From an uncultured Caulobacterales bacterium (GTDB lineage: Bacteria > Pseudomonadota > Alphaproteobacteria > Caulobacterales > Caulobacteraceae), in assembly GCA_903840435.1 (NCBI GenBank), contig CAIMFV010000029.1, forward strand, positions 1-49,678: a stretch of 49,678 nt of DNA. The letters run 5' to 3'. The stretch's first letter is position 1. Every line of letters starts with the position of its first letter. The translations under genes were made by a program, and so were the position numbers. The notes beneath the pieces are model-generated. The model was not told the origin of the DNA, ran no database searches, and was given only the letters and a program-made list of their open reading frames with translations. Positions 27,815 through 37,211 of this stretch are shown piece by piece.

Positions 27815-29274
27815 AGGCCGAGCTTGGCCTTCAAAAGATCATTCAGCGCCGCCGGATTGGCCTTGCCGCCTGTGGCCTTCATCACCTGACCAACAAACCA
27901 GCCGATCGCTTGCGGCTTGTCTTTGACCGCCGCGGCCTTGTCGGGATTGGCGGCAATCAGGGCATCAATCGCACTCTCGAGCGCGCCGACATCGCTGACC
28001 TGGGTCAAGCCCTCGCGTTCGACAATCTCAGCGGGCTTACCCTCGCCCGCCCACATGCGCTCGAACACCGCCTTAGCGATCTTGGATGAGATGACCGAGG
28101 TCTCTATCAAGCTGACCAAGCCCGCAATGTCTTCGGCTGGGATCGGGCTTTGATCAAATTCAAGGTCTTGCGCCGAAAGCTTGGACAACAGTTCGTTGCA
28201 GACATAGTTGGCGACCAGCTTGGCGTCGCGCCCTTTTGCAGCCGCCTCGAAATAATCTGCCCGGGCAGCGTCAGCGATCAAAACGCCCGCATCATAGGCC
28301 GACAGCCCATACTGACTTTGCAACCTAGCCCGCTTGGCGTCGGGCAATTCCGGCAAGCTTGCTTCAATGTCTTTTACCCAGGCCGGGTCGAGCACGAGCG
28401 GCAACAGATCAGGGTCGGGGAAGTAGCGATAGTCATGCGCATCTTCCTTTGAGCGCATGGACCGGGTCTCAACCTTGTGAGAATCAAACAGCCGGGTTTC
28501 CTGATCGATGGAACCGCCATCTTCCAAGATTTCGACCTGACGGGTGGCCTCGTAGACGATGGCGGCTTGAATGAAGCGCATCGAATTGACGTTCTTGATT
28601 TCGCAGCGTGTCCCCAAGGGAGCACCGGGCTTACGCACCGAGACATTGACGTCAGCGCGCAGGTTGCCCTTCTCCATATCGCCATCACAAACGCCAAGAT
28701 AGCGCACCAATTGGCGAAGCGTCTTGACATAGGCCGCCGCATCTTCGGGCGAGCGCATATCAGGATGGGAGACAATCTCCATCAGGGCGACGCCGGCGCG
28801 GTTCAAATCCACGTAGGTCAGGTTCGGGTCCATGTCGTGCAGCGACTTGCCCGCGTCCTGCTCCAGATGGATGCGTTCAATGCGCACCTCAAAGGTCGAG
28901 CCGTCATTGCGCTCGACAGTCAGAACGCCCTCGCCGACGATAGGGTCCTTGAATTGGCTGATCTGATAGCCCTGTGGCAGGTCCGGATAGAAATAGTTCT
29001 TCCGGTCAAAGTGCGACGTCAGATTGATCTTGGCGCGCAGGCCAAGGCCCGCCCGCACCGCCTGCTCGACACAGTGGCGATTGATCACCGGAAGCATGCC
29101 GGGGAAGCCTGCGTCGATCAGGCTGACCTGACTATTGGGCTCGGCGCCGAAGCCGACGCCTGCGCCTGAAAAGAGCTTCGCCTTTGAAGCCACCTGAGCG
29201 TGGACTTCAAGGCCGAGCACCACTTCCCACTCCCCGGTTCGGCCTTGGATGCGGAAGGGCGCACGGGTGGTCAT
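27811..29274 (-). CDS. gatB: Asp-tRNA(Asn)/Glu-tRNA(Gln) amidotransferase subunit B
   Basis: The tRNA-binding kinase-like subunit of GatCAB, which amidates mischarged Glu-tRNA(Gln) and/or Asp-tRNA(Asn). 487 residues. Signature segments are [59 protein letters not shown] and the C-terminal Yqey-like domain ending LKAKLGL. It lies apart from gatCA here, separated by a small secreted-protein gene on the other strand. Confidence 0.97.
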   Translation of the reverse strand: MTTRAPFRIQGRTGEWEVVLGLEVHAQVASKAKLFSGAGVGFGAEPNSQVSLIDAGFPGMLPVINRHCVEQAVRAGLGLRAKINLTSHFDRKNYFYPDLPQGYQISQFKDPIVGEGVLTVERNDGSTFEVRIERIHLEQDAGKSLHDMDPNLTYVDLNRAGVALMEIVSHPDMRSPEDAAAYVKTLRQLVRYLGVCDGDMEKGNLRADVNVSVRKPGAPLGTRCEIKNVNSMRFIQAAIVYEATRQVEILEDGGSIDQETRLFDSHKVETRSMRSKEDAHDYRYFPDPDLLPLVLDPAWVKDIEASLPELPDAKRARLQSQYGLSAYDAGVLIADAARADYFEAAAKGRDAKLVANYVCNELLSKLSAQDLEFDQSPIPAEDIAGLVSLIETSVISSKIAKAVFERMWAGEGKPAEIVEREGLTQVSDVGALESAIDALIAANPDKAAAVKDKPQAIGWFVGQVMKATGGKANPAALNDLLKAKLGL

Positions 29275-29485
29275 GAGGCATAGGCTCCAAGGTGGGGGCG
29301 GTTGAGATTTGTCTAACTAGACCAGTCCCGCCCCGAGGAGCAATCCATTCCAAGGGCTCGAGATCGGCTTTTCGCCCCGAATTTGCGCTTCTGATCACGG
29401 CTTTTGCTTGTCGCTCGCCGCCAATCCGTGTTCAATCGTGGCGTTACGCTTTCGACTTAAGCCTCAGACAAAGGTTGACCCCAAG

Positions 29486-29800
29486 ATGTCCAAATCGATT
29501 CTCTTCGCGCTGGCGCTCAGCGTGGCGGCTGTCAGCTCGGCCCACGCCCAGATGGCGCCTGCCGCGGCACCCGCCCCTGCCGCCGCCGCCTTCTCTACCG
29601 ACACGCCGATTGAAACCATCGTGGCCAATGCCGAGGGCAAGGCGACCCTGGACAAGCTGTTTCCCGGCCTGACCAGCCATCCCCAATATGAGACCTTCAA
29701 AGGTTTCAGCCTGAAGCAATTGCAACCCTATTCCGAAGGCAAGATCACCGACGATCTTCTCAAGACCGCCGACGTGGAACTGGCCAAGATCAAGGGCTAA
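29486..29800 (+). CDS. Small secreted protein of unknown function
   Basis: 104 residues. The N-terminal signal peptide (about 1-21, ending AHA-Q) is followed by an Ala/Pro-rich spacer and a compact C-terminal region: DTPIETIVANAEGKATLDKL, FPGLTSHPQYETFKGFSLKQ, then LQPYSEGKITDDLLKTADVE. I do not recognise a named family. The shape (export signal plus a helical domain of about 55 residues) suggests a real periplasmic protein. The ATG at 29486 is chosen to give the signal peptide; a weak AAGG lies 11 bases upstream. It sits between gatB and gatA on the opposite strand. Confidence 0.7.
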   Translation: MSKSILFALALSVAAVSSAHAQMAPAAAPAPAAAAFSTDTPIETIVANAEGKATLDKLFPGLTSHPQYETFKGFSLKQLQPYSEGKITDDLLKTADVELAKIKG

Positions 29801-29812
29801 ATTTCAGCCCTT

Positions 29813-29838
29813 ACCACCAGCGTTCACCACCAGCGTTC
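29813..29838. repeat. Perfect 13-bp tandem duplication at the gatA stop codon
   Basis: accaccagcgttc occurs twice in a row. One copy encodes the conserved GatA ending Glu-Arg-Trp-Trp and the other lies just past the stop. The protein end is unchanged. Confidence 0.9.
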
Positions 29839-31299
29839 AGGCCTCGGGCGAAAGTCCGAGGCCTTTTCCATCACCGAAGCCAGGGAAAATAAGCGGCCTT
29901 CTTCCAGCGGACGTCCGATCAATTGCAAGCCGAGCGGCAAACCCCGCTGATCAACGCCGCCGGGCAGCGACAGACCCGGAAGTCCGGCCAGATTGGTGGT
30001 GACGGTGAAGATGTCGTTCAAATACATGGCGACGGGATCGCTTTGCTTTTCCCCAACCGGAAAGGCAGCGCTCGGAGTGGTGGGCGTCAAAATCGCATCG
30101 ACGTCGGCGAAGGCCTGGGTGAAGTCTTCGGCAATGCGCCGACGCACCTTCAAGGCGCGCACATAGTAGGCGTCATAATAGCCCGCTGAGAGCACATAGG
30201 CGCCGATCAAAATCCGTCGCTTTACTTCTGGCCCAAAACCAGACGCGCGCGAGGCCTCATAGACCTCAGAGAGCGACCCGCCGTCTTCGCGCAGGCCAAA
30301 GCGCATGCCGTCGTAGCGGGCCAGATTGGACGAGGCTTCCGCCGGCGCGATGATGTAATAGGCTGGCAAAGCATAGCGCGTGTGCGGCAGACGCACCGAT
30401 TTGATTTCGCAGCCTGCGGCCTTCAGCCACGCCACGCCCTCATCCCACAGCTTGGCGATCTCGGCCGGCAGGCCATCAATGCGATAATCTTCCGGCACGC
30501 CAATCTTCATGCCCTTGACCGAGGCCCCAACAAAGCTGGCGAAATCAGGGATCTCAATATCGAGCGAGGTCGAATCTTTCGCATCGTGGCTGGCCATGGA
30601 GGTGAGCATCAAGGCCGCATCCTCCACTGTCTTAGCGATCGGACCGGCTTGATCGAGGGAGCTGGCAAAGGCCACCATGCCGAAGCGCGAGCACCGGCCA
30701 TAGGTGGGTTTGATGCCGACCGTGCCGGTAAAAGCTGCTGGCTGACGGATGGAGCCGCCCGTATCCGACGCCGTCGCTGCCAAGCAAAGGTCGGCGGCAA
30801 CCGCGCTGGCCGAGCCGCCGGAGGAGCCGCCGGGCGTCAGGGTTTGGTTGGAGTTTTTCGCCCGCCAGGGATTGGCGACCGGTCCAAAATAAGAAGTCTC
30901 ATTCGACGAGCCCATGGCGAACTCGTCCATGTTCAGCTTGCCAAGCATCACCGCCCCATCGCGCCATAGGTTGGCGGTGACGGTCGATTCATAAGGGGGC
31001 ACAAAACTGCCCAAGATTTTCGATCCTGCCGTGGTGCGCACGCCTTCGGTACAAAAGAGGTCCTTGATGCCGAGCGGCGCGCCTTCGAGCGGTCCCGCCT
31101 CGCCCTTGGCCCGGCGCGCGTCCGAGGCCTTGGCTGCCGCCAGCGCCTTTTCCGGCGTCGCCAGCACATAGGCGTTGAGCGCAGGGTTTGCGGCTTCAAT
31201 CGCCGCCACAAAGGCCTCAGTCAGCTCGTGGGAAGAAAATGTCCCGGCGCTTAGGCCCTCAAGCGCGCCCTTCAAGGTCAGCTGGGTGAGGTCAGACAT
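29824..31299 (-). CDS. gatA: Asp-tRNA(Asn)/Glu-tRNA(Gln) amidotransferase subunit A
   Basis: The amidase subunit that releases ammonia from glutamine for GatCAB. 491 residues. The Ser-cisSer-Lys triad is visible: Lys79 in GIKDLF, Ser159 in PGGSSGGSA and the nucleophile Ser183 in [10 protein letters not shown]. The usual C-terminal end RPERWW is intact. It begins immediately after the gatC stop codon, so the two are translated from one message. Confidence 0.97.
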   Translation of the reverse strand: MSDLTQLTLKGALEGLSAGTFSSHELTEAFVAAIEAANPALNAYVLATPEKALAAAKASDARRAKGEAGPLEGAPLGIKDLFCTEGVRTTAGSKILGSFVPPYESTVTANLWRDGAVMLGKLNMDEFAMGSSNETSYFGPVANPWRAKNSNQTLTPGGSSGGSASAVAADLCLAATASDTGGSIRQPAAFTGTVGIKPTYGRCSRFGMVAFASSLDQAGPIAKTVEDAALMLTSMASHDAKDSTSLDIEIPDFASFVGASVKGMKIGVPEDYRIDGLPAEIAKLWDEGVAWLKAAGCEIKSVRLPHTRYALPAYYIIAPAEASSNLARYDGMRFGLREDGGSLSEVYEASRASGFGPEVKRRILIGAYVLSAGYYDAYYVRALKVRRRIAEDFTQAFADVDAILTPTTPSAAFPVGEKQSDPVAMYLNDIFTVTTNLAGLPGLSLPGGVDQRGLPLGLQLIGRPLEEGRLFSLASVMEKASDFRPRPERWW

Positions 31300-31587
31300 C
31301 TATTCCACCACTTTCGGCACGACAAAAAAGCCCTTGTCGGCTTTCGGCGCATTGGAGAGTACATCGGCTTGGCGACCGCCATCGGTCACCACATCGTCGC
31401 GCATCGGCAAGGGGCGCTCGACCACCGAGGTCAGCGGCGCGACGCCATCAATATCGACCTCGTTCAATTGCTCAATCCAGGTCATGATGCCGGTCAATTC
31501 CTGGGCAAGGCCTGCGAGCCTGTCCTCGGATTCAGCGATCCTGGCGAGTTTTGCGACCTTGCGCACGGTCGCGGCGTCGATGGCCAT
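31300..31587 (-). CDS. gatC: Asp-tRNA(Asn)/Glu-tRNA(Gln) amidotransferase subunit C
   Basis: Small bridging subunit of GatCAB, 95 residues. Typical features are ATVRKVAKLARI at the N terminus, the helix LAQELTGIMTWIEQLNEVD, then VAPLTSVVERPLPMRDD and the C-terminal LSNAPKADKGFFVVPKVVE. The ATG at 31587 follows GAGGA by 8 bases; the upstream reading adds 32 residues with no family similarity. It is divergent from ruvX. Confidence 0.95.
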   Translation of the reverse strand: MAIDAATVRKVAKLARIAESEDRLAGLAQELTGIMTWIEQLNEVDIDGVAPLTSVVERPLPMRDDVVTDGGRQADVLSNAPKADKGFFVVPKVVE

Positions 31588-31692
31588 AGGGCGTCCTCTG
31601 GACTGCGAAGCGTCAATGATTTTACTGTCGTGTCGGTTAGACGCATCCGTAAGGGTTTGACAAGGGCGGTTTGAATTTGGCACGCCCTTCCC

Positions 31693-32160
31693 ATGGCGGT
31701 CATCGACATTTCTGAACTGAAATCAGCCCTGCCCAAGGGCGCGCCACTGTTTGGGCTCGATCCGGGGGAAAAGACGCTGGGCGTGGCGACTTCCGACGTC
31801 ACCTTGACCATCGCGTCGCCGCTCACCCTCATCAAACGCTCAAAATTTACCCTTGAAGCTGCGTCTCTGTTTGGCTTAATGCAGGAGCGGGGCGCGGCAG
31901 GCCTTATCATTGGGCTTCCCATCAATATGGACGGCTCGGAGGGGCCAAGGTGCCAGTCGAACCGAGCTCTGGGCCGCAACCTCCTTTCCTTGCGCGACAT
32001 GCCGATTGTGTTTTGGGACGAGCGCCTATCCTCCGCCGCCGTCAACCGCATGCTGATCTCAGAGGCCGATCTCAGCCGCGCCAAACGCGCCGATGTCGTC
32101 GACCGCGCTGCGGCCGCCTATATTCTGCAAGGCGCGCTTGATCGGTTGCGTAGCCTGTGA
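31693..32160 (+). CDS. ruvX: Putative pre-16S rRNA nuclease / Holliday junction resolvase-like protein (RuvX/YqgF)
   Basis: 155 residues of the RNase H-like YqgF family, implicated in 5' maturation of 16S rRNA. The metal-site motifs are FGLDPGEKTLGVATSD, GLPINMDGSEGPRC and VFWDERLSSAAVNRML, ending with DRAAAAYILQGALD. Divergent from gatC with about 105 bases between; pyrB follows 56 bases after its stop. Confidence 0.93.
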   Translation: MAVIDISELKSALPKGAPLFGLDPGEKTLGVATSDVTLTIASPLTLIKRSKFTLEAASLFGLMQERGAAGLIIGLPINMDGSEGPRCQSNRALGRNLLSLRDMPIVFWDERLSSAAVNRMLISEADLSRAKRADVVDRAAAAYILQGALDRLRSL

Positions 32161-32216
32161 GCTTTGCGCGCCTTCAGTTGCACGCCGCGCCTTTGCGGCC
32201 TATAGCCTGATCTTTG

Positions 32217-33197
32217 ATGACCAGCGCCAGTGACTTTGAAGATCCGATTCGGAAGCGGATATTTCCCTTCCCCTCCCCGCATTTTTTGAGCATCGACGTT
32301 CTGGATCGGCCAACCGCCGACCGATTGCTCGACCTGGCCGATGCCATGGTGGCGGTGAACCGCCAGGACGAAAAAAAACTGTCGCTGCTGCGCGGGCGCA
32401 CGCTCGTAAATCTATTCTTCGAGAACTCGACCCGCACCCAGATGAGCTTTGAACTGGCGGGCAAACGGCTGGGCGCCGACACGATGAATATGGCCGCCCG
32501 CACCTCGTCCATCGCCAAGGGAGAAACCCTGATCGATACGGCCATGACCATCAATGCCATGCAGCCAGACCTGTTGGTGGTCCGACACTCCGCCTCTGGC
32601 GCTGCTGACCTCTTGTCGCAAAAGGTCAGTTGTGCGGTGATCAATGCGGGCGATGGCTGGCACGAGCACCCGACCCAGGCGCTGCTGGACGCTTTGACCC
32701 TTAGGCGCGCCTTCCCCACTATCGAAGGCCTGACCGTGGCGATCTGCGGCGATGTTTTGCACAGCCGCGTGGCGCGCTCCAACGTCCTCCTGCTGCAATT
32801 GCTCGGCGCGCGGGTCCGGCTGGTGGGCCCGCCGACCTTGATGCCCTCCGAGGTCGAGCGATGGGGAGCCGACGTGTTTCACGATATGAAGGCGGGCGTG
32901 GCGGGCGCCAATGTCATCATGATGTTGCGCCTGCAATTGGAGCGCATGGATGGGGCCTTTGTGCCCTCGACCCGCGAATATTTCCGCTTCTATGGCTTGG
33001 ACGCGGAAAAGCTGGCCCTGGCCGCACCGGGCGTGCGGGTCATGCATCCTGGCCCGATGAACCGAGGCGTCGAGATTGATTCCGGCGTCGCCGACGACCC
33101 CAAGGTCAGTTTGATCCGCGATCAGGTGGAGATGGGAGTTGCCGCCCGCATGGCCATTCTCGCAGCCCTTGCCGCCCGCCGCCCCAACGCCGCTTAA
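32217..33197 (+). CDS. pyrB: Aspartate carbamoyltransferase, catalytic subunit
   Basis: Joins carbamoyl phosphate and aspartate, the first committed step of pyrimidine synthesis. 326 residues. The carbamoyl-phosphate motif STRTQ is at residues 71-75, the 80s-loop Lys100 in SSIAKGETL, and [12 protein letters not shown] and [11 protein letters not shown] are present. The ATG at 32217 is preferred to the TTG three bases earlier; neither has a strong ribosome site. It is 5 bases from the PyrC-like gene, which fits the class of enzyme that forms a complex with a dihydroorotase-like partner. Confidence 0.96.
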   Translation: MTSASDFEDPIRKRIFPFPSPHFLSIDVLDRPTADRLLDLADAMVAVNRQDEKKLSLLRGRTLVNLFFENSTRTQMSFELAGKRLGADTMNMAARTSSIAKGETLIDTAMTINAMQPDLLVVRHSASGAADLLSQKVSCAVINAGDGWHEHPTQALLDALTLRRAFPTIEGLTVAICGDVLHSRVARSNVLLLQLLGARVRLVGPPTLMPSEVERWGADVFHDMKAGVAGANVIMMLRLQLERMDGAFVPSTREYFRFYGLDAEKLALAAPGVRVMHPGPMNRGVEIDSGVADDPKVSLIRDQVEMGVAARMAILAALAARRPNAA

Positions 33198-33202
33198 GCA
33201 TC

Positions 33203-34531
33203 ATGGCTATTTCCCTCACCACGCCCTCTGCGACACCCTCTCGGCCGACGGCCTTTTTGAACGCCCGCCTCGTCGATCCCGAAAGCGGCTATGATGGCCC
33301 AGGCTCACTGATCATCGCCGAAGGGGTGATTGTGGATGTGGCCCGTCGTCCGGGACTGGAAAACCTGTCGCCCGACGTGCGCACCATCGACTGCAACGGG
33401 GCCATGTTAGCGCCGGGGCTGATTGACCTGCGCGCCAAGACCGGAGAGCCGGGGGCCGAGCCAAAGGAAACCCTGAAATCGGCGGCGCGCGCCGCAGCCG
33501 CGGGCGGGGTTACCTCCATCGTCGTGCAACCCGATACGGACCCTGCCATTGATGGCCCGGCCATGGTTGACTTCATCCTGCGTCGGGCGCGCGACATCGA
33601 CCTCGTGCACGTCTATCCCGCAGGGGCCGCGACCCAAGGCTGTCGCGGTGAAAAGATGACCGAGATTGGTCTGATGCGCGAGGCGGGTGCGGTCTATTTC
33701 ACCGACGGCGACCATACCCTGGTCAATTCCAAGGTCTTGCGGCGCATTCTGAGCTACGCCAAGGCGTTCGACACCCTGGTCGCCCATCGTCCGGTCGACA
33801 CCTATCTCAGCGCCGGGACCTGTGTCACCGAAGGCGAATTTGCCGCCCGTGCGGGCCTTTCCGCCGCGCCCGCTATAGCCGAGCGTATTATGTTGGAACG
33901 CGACCTCGCCTTGGCCGAACTCACAGGCGCCCGGCTGATGGTCGATCAGATCACCACAGCAGATGCGCTGGAGAGCTTGCAACGCGCCCAGTCGCGCGGT
34001 GTGCGCGCCATTGCCACGGCCTCGATTAATCATCTCAGTTTCAATGAGTTGGATACAGGCGCCTACCGCACCTTCTTTCGGCTCGACCCGCCCTTGCGCC
34101 GCGAAAGCGACCGGCAAGCCTTGATCGATGCGGTCTCGTCGGGCTTGGCCCCGATCATTGTCTCCGCCCACAATCCCCTCCCCGCAGAAGACAAGCGCTT
34201 GCCGTTTTCAGAGGCCTCACCGGGGGCGGTTGGCTTGGAAACCTTGCTGCCGGCGCTGTTGCAACTGCACCATGACGGGCGGGTGAGATTGATCGACCTG
34301 ATCCGCGCCGTCACCTTGGCGCCTGCCGAAGCATTGGGGTTACAGACAGGACGGCTGTCACCAGGGGCGCCCGCCGACCTTGTGCTGTGCGACCTTGGCG
34401 CGCCCTTGGTGGTCGATGCGGATCGGCTGATCTCGAAATCGAAAAACTCACCCTTTGATGGTCGACGTCTGCAAGGCCAGGTGATTATGACCCTGGTTGA
34501 CGGACGCATCGTCCATCACATTCGCGACTAG
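33203..34531 (+). CDS. pyrC: Dihydroorotase-like protein lacking metal ligands
   Basis: 442 residues of the class I dihydroorotase fold, directly after pyrB. The general family pattern is kept (APGLIDLRAKTGEPG, AAAGGVTSIVVQPDTDP, INHLSFNELDTGAYRTFFRL, GAVGLETLLPALLQL, SKNSPFDG). The metal-binding His-x-His is replaced by Arg77-Ala-Lys79, and the later Asp/His motif reads SAHNPLP. The enzyme is therefore probably not catalytic by the usual mechanism. In Pseudomonas a non-catalytic PyrC' binds and supports PyrB, and that role is likely here. An active dihydroorotase would then be elsewhere in the genome. Confidence 0.88.
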   Translation: MAISLTTPSATPSRPTAFLNARLVDPESGYDGPGSLIIAEGVIVDVARRPGLENLSPDVRTIDCNGAMLAPGLIDLRAKTGEPGAEPKETLKSAARAAAAGGVTSIVVQPDTDPAIDGPAMVDFILRRARDIDLVHVYPAGAATQGCRGEKMTEIGLMREAGAVYFTDGDHTLVNSKVLRRILSYAKAFDTLVAHRPVDTYLSAGTCVTEGEFAARAGLSAAPAIAERIMLERDLALAELTGARLMVDQITTADALESLQRAQSRGVRAIATASINHLSFNELDTGAYRTFFRLDPPLRRESDRQALIDAVSSGLAPIIVSAHNPLPAEDKRLPFSEASPGAVGLETLLPALLQLHHDGRVRLIDLIRAVTLAPAEALGLQTGRLSPGAPADLVLCDLGAPLVVDADRLISKSKNSPFDGRRLQGQVIMTLVDGRIVHHIRD

Positions 34532-34564
34532 TGTCTGTCAGTTTCTTTCAGAATCAGACACACA

Positions 34565-34630
34565 CTAAATTCCTCTGTTTTCGTTTGTCTTTTCGGAAAA
34601 ATCGGATCCCACTTTTTCCTGATAAACGCT
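34565..34630. repeat. REP-like palindromic repeat, copy 2
   Basis: Second copy of the element at 9492-9557, with 62 of 66 bases identical. The hairpin core spans 34582-34628; one of the four differences changes a stem base so that a G-T type pair replaces G-C. It lies between the pyrC stop and the DsbA-like gene start, in the same orientation as copy 1. Confidence 0.85.
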
Positions 34631-34646
34631 AGAAGGACGGCTCGGC

Positions 34647-35324
34647 ATGAAGGTGGTTTTGGGCCTTGGCATGGCTTTCGCGCTCGCGGTCAGTTCCGCC
34701 CAGGCAGCCGCGCCCTCCGCTGCACAGCAAGGCCTGCCGGGCGTCTTCTATGACGACGCCTATGTGATGGGCTCGCCAAAGGCCAAGGTGACAGTGGTCG
34801 AATATGCTTCGCCCGTATGTTCGCACTGCGCCCATTTCGACGCCGAGATTTTTCCAAAATTGAAGGCCGATCTGATCGATACGGGTAAGGTTCGCTTTGA
34901 ATTTCGCGAATACCTCACCGATCCGATTGAAATTGCTTCGCCCGCCGTGATCTCGGCGCGTTGTACCGGACGGACGGGCTATTTCGCTTTTATGGAAGCT
35001 TTTTTCCGGGCCCAGCCGGAGATGAGCTCAGGGCGTCCTGGCTCCGATCCAACCACCGTCATGGCGCGGATCGCCAAAGGCCTGGGGGTCGACCACGACA
35101 AGTTTATCGCCTGCCTGACGGACCCGCTTGCCATCACCAAATTGAACCAGAGACTGGATCACGCCGATCAGGTCGACCATGTGCGTGGCACGCCCACCGT
35201 ACTCGTCAACGGCGAGCGGGTGCGGCCTGACGAGGCGGAGTGGACGGTGGCGCCCATTGAACGGGCGGTCGCTGACGCTCTTGCACAGAGCCCACCAAAG
35301 AAAAAGGCGCCAAAAGGTCGCTGA
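34647..35324 (+). CDS. DsbA-family thiol-disulphide oxidoreductase
   Basis: 225 residues. Signal peptide 1-20 (AQA), then a thioredoxin-like fold with an inserted helical domain. The active site is CSHC (Cys58, Cys61) after VTVVEYASPV, and the cis-Pro loop is GTPTVLVNG. The C terminus is Lys-rich (PPKKKAPKGR). It resembles the thioredoxin_4/DsbA-like periplasmic proteins that oxidise or isomerise disulphides. Upstream is the REP-like repeat; downstream is plsY with about 90 bases between. Confidence 0.9.
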   Translation: MKVVLGLGMAFALAVSSAQAAAPSAAQQGLPGVFYDDAYVMGSPKAKVTVVEYASPVCSHCAHFDAEIFPKLKADLIDTGKVRFEFREYLTDPIEIASPAVISARCTGRTGYFAFMEAFFRAQPEMSSGRPGSDPTTVMARIAKGLGVDHDKFIACLTDPLAITKLNQRLDHADQVDHVRGTPTVLVNGERVRPDEAEWTVAPIERAVADALAQSPPKKKAPKGR

Positions 35325-35415
35325 CGCGCACTCTTGTCAGATACTGACGCAGTGGCGATGCTGTAAGCGAAGGCTGCAGCCGAACGGCTTGGGTCTTAGG
35401 GTAAGGGACGTCAAA

Positions 35416-36057
35416 GTGATCATTTTGGGTATGGCGTGGCAGGTCCTCGCCGCCGCGGCCTTGGGCGGCTATGTTTTGGGCGCGATCCCATTCGGCGTAA
35501 TTGTCACGCGCCTCGCGGGCGTCGGCGACGTGCGCCAGATTGGTTCTGGAAATATCGGCGCGACCAATGTGTTGCGGTCCGGTCGACGCGACCTCGCGCT
35601 CTTGACCCTGATCGGCGATGCCGGCAAGGCCATGGCGGCGGTGGCCATCTTCCGCGCGGTCTTTAGTGAGGACGCAGGCGCGGTGGCAGGTGCCGCGGCG
35701 TTTCTTGGCCACCTCTTTCCCGTTTGGCTCGGGTTCAAGGGCGGAAAAGGGGTCGCTACATTCTTAGGCGTCTTCCTGGTGATGGATTGGGAGATCGGCG
35801 CCTTGGCCTGCGCCACCTGGGTGCTTACGGCAGCGGTTACGCGCATTTCGTCATTATCGGCTCTGGTGGCAGTCTTGGTCACGCCTGCTTTTATTTCCTT
35901 GCTCGGTCGGCCCTTGGCTTTTCTGACAGCAGCGCTTTTCATGGGGGTGCTGATCTATTGGCGCCACAGCCAAAACATCGCTCGCCTGCTGCGTGGCGAA
36001 GAGCCGAAAATCGGTACCAAGTCGGCTGCGCCGCCAACAGCTGATGGGCCTGCGTGA
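35416..36057 (+). CDS. plsY: Glycerol-3-phosphate acyltransferase PlsY
   Basis: Integral membrane enzyme moving an acyl group from acyl-phosphate to glycerol 3-phosphate in phospholipid synthesis. 213 residues with about five membrane segments. Family motifs are GAIPFGVIV, GSGNIGATNVLR, GHLFPVWLGFKGGKGVAT and YWRHSQNIARLLRGEEPKIG. The GTG at 35416 is chosen because AAGGGA lies 7 bases before it; an ATG at 35431 is an alternative. The stop overlaps the dprA start. Confidence 0.94.
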   Translation: MIILGMAWQVLAAAALGGYVLGAIPFGVIVTRLAGVGDVRQIGSGNIGATNVLRSGRRDLALLTLIGDAGKAMAAVAIFRAVFSEDAGAVAGAAAFLGHLFPVWLGFKGGKGVATFLGVFLVMDWEIGALACATWVLTAAVTRISSLSALVAVLVTPAFISLLGRPLAFLTAALFMGVLIYWRHSQNIARLLRGEEPKIGTKSAAPPTADGPA

Positions 36058-37211
36058 GCGGCCTTTCCGACCAGGAAAGATTTGACCGGCTAAGGCTGGC
36101 ACGCACAGACCAGGTTGGTCCCGTAGCGTTCAGCGGGCTATTAGAGCGCTTTGGCAGTGCCAGCCGGGCCTTGAGCGCCCTGCCCGACCTCGCCCGCCGC
36201 GCGGGCCGCGCCGCGCCGCTGCGCGCGGCCTCTGCAAAAGAGATTGAAGCCGAACTCGCGGCGGGTAAGGCCGTCGGCGCGCGGCTGTTTGTCTTGGGTG
36301 ACCGCGACTTTCCACCGCAATTGGCAGCCCTTGATCCGCCGCCACCGGTCTTTTGGTGTCGCGGCTGGCCCGAACTGTTGCATCGGCCAAGCGTGGCCAT
36401 TGTCGGGGCGCGCTCGGCCTCGGTCAGTGCGCAAAAACTGGCACAGGATTTAGCGCGCGATCTGGGCGCAGCAGGCTTTGCCGTTGTCTCAGGCATGGCC
36501 CGTGGCGTCGATGCCGCCGCCCATCGGGGCAGCGTGCAGCAAGGCTCGATCGCGGTCCTGGCGGGCGGCGTCGATGACGTCTATCCGCCGGAGCATGAAG
36601 CCCTTTATCAGCAGATCATTGGTCAAGGGGCGTGCGTCTCAGAAAACCCGATGGGGCGACGGGCCACCGCCCGCGACTTCCCCCGGCGCAATCGGATCAT
36701 TTCCGGGCTTTCCCTCGGGGTGGTGGTGGTGGAGGCCGAGCTGCGATCCGGCTCGCTGATCACGGCCAGACTGGCGGCGGAACAGGGCCGCGACGTGTTC
36801 GCCATGCCGGGCTCACCTTTGGACCCCAGATGTCGCGGGTCAAACGACCTGTTGCGGCATGGCGCTATTCTGTGTGAGGGGGCAAGCGACGTCTTGAGCG
36901 TGCTATCCGCCGAGCCCCGGTTGTCGGAGCCGGAAACCCATCCCTTTGCCGCCCGCCTCGACGAAGCTGAACTGGCAGCGGCGGCGGAACGCTTGCGCGA
37001 GGACGCCTATCAACTCCTCTCGCCAAGTCCGGTGGCGCGAGATTTGGTGGTTCAGCACCTTGGCGCCCCCGCCGCCGCCGTTTTCGCCGCCCTGGTAGAG
37101 CTGTCGCTGGCAGGCCGGGCGGAGCTGATGCCCGGCGGCATGGTGTGCCGAACCCCGCCATCCGGCTCAGGTATCACCGATGCTTCGCCAACATCGCGCC
37201 AACGAGATTAG
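36054..37211 (+). CDS. dprA: DNA-processing protein DprA
   Basis: Binds incoming single-stranded DNA during transformation and loads RecA. 385 residues starting at GTG 36054, overlapping the plsY stop. The Rossmann-like core shows VAIVGARSASVSAQ, VSGMARGVDAAAH, VLAGGVDDVYPPEH, DFPRRNRIISGLS and EAELRSGSLITARLAAEQG, with a C-terminal winged-helix-like part. Its 3' end overlaps the convergent gene at 37174 by 38 bases. Confidence 0.95.
   Translation: MSGLSDQERFDRLRLARTDQVGPVAFSGLLERFGSASRALSALPDLARRAGRAAPLRAASAKEIEAELAAGKAVGARLFVLGDRDFPPQLAALDPPPPVFWCRGWPELLHRPSVAIVGARSASVSAQKLAQDLARDLGAAGFAVVSGMARGVDAAAHRGSVQQGSIAVLAGGVDDVYPPEHEALYQQIIGQGACVSENPMGRRATARDFPRRNRIISGLSLGVVVVEAELRSGSLITARLAAEQGRDVFAMPGSPLDPRCRGSNDLLRHGAILCEGASDVLSVLSAEPRLSEPETHPFAARLDEAELAAAAERLREDAYQLLSPSPVARDLVVQHLGAPAAAVFAALVELSLAGRAELMPGGMVCRTPPSGSGITDASPTSRQRD

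Noticed and set aside
31657-31662. Perfect TTGACA upstream of ruvX
   Set aside because: No acceptable -10 element at the right distance, so not called a promoter.
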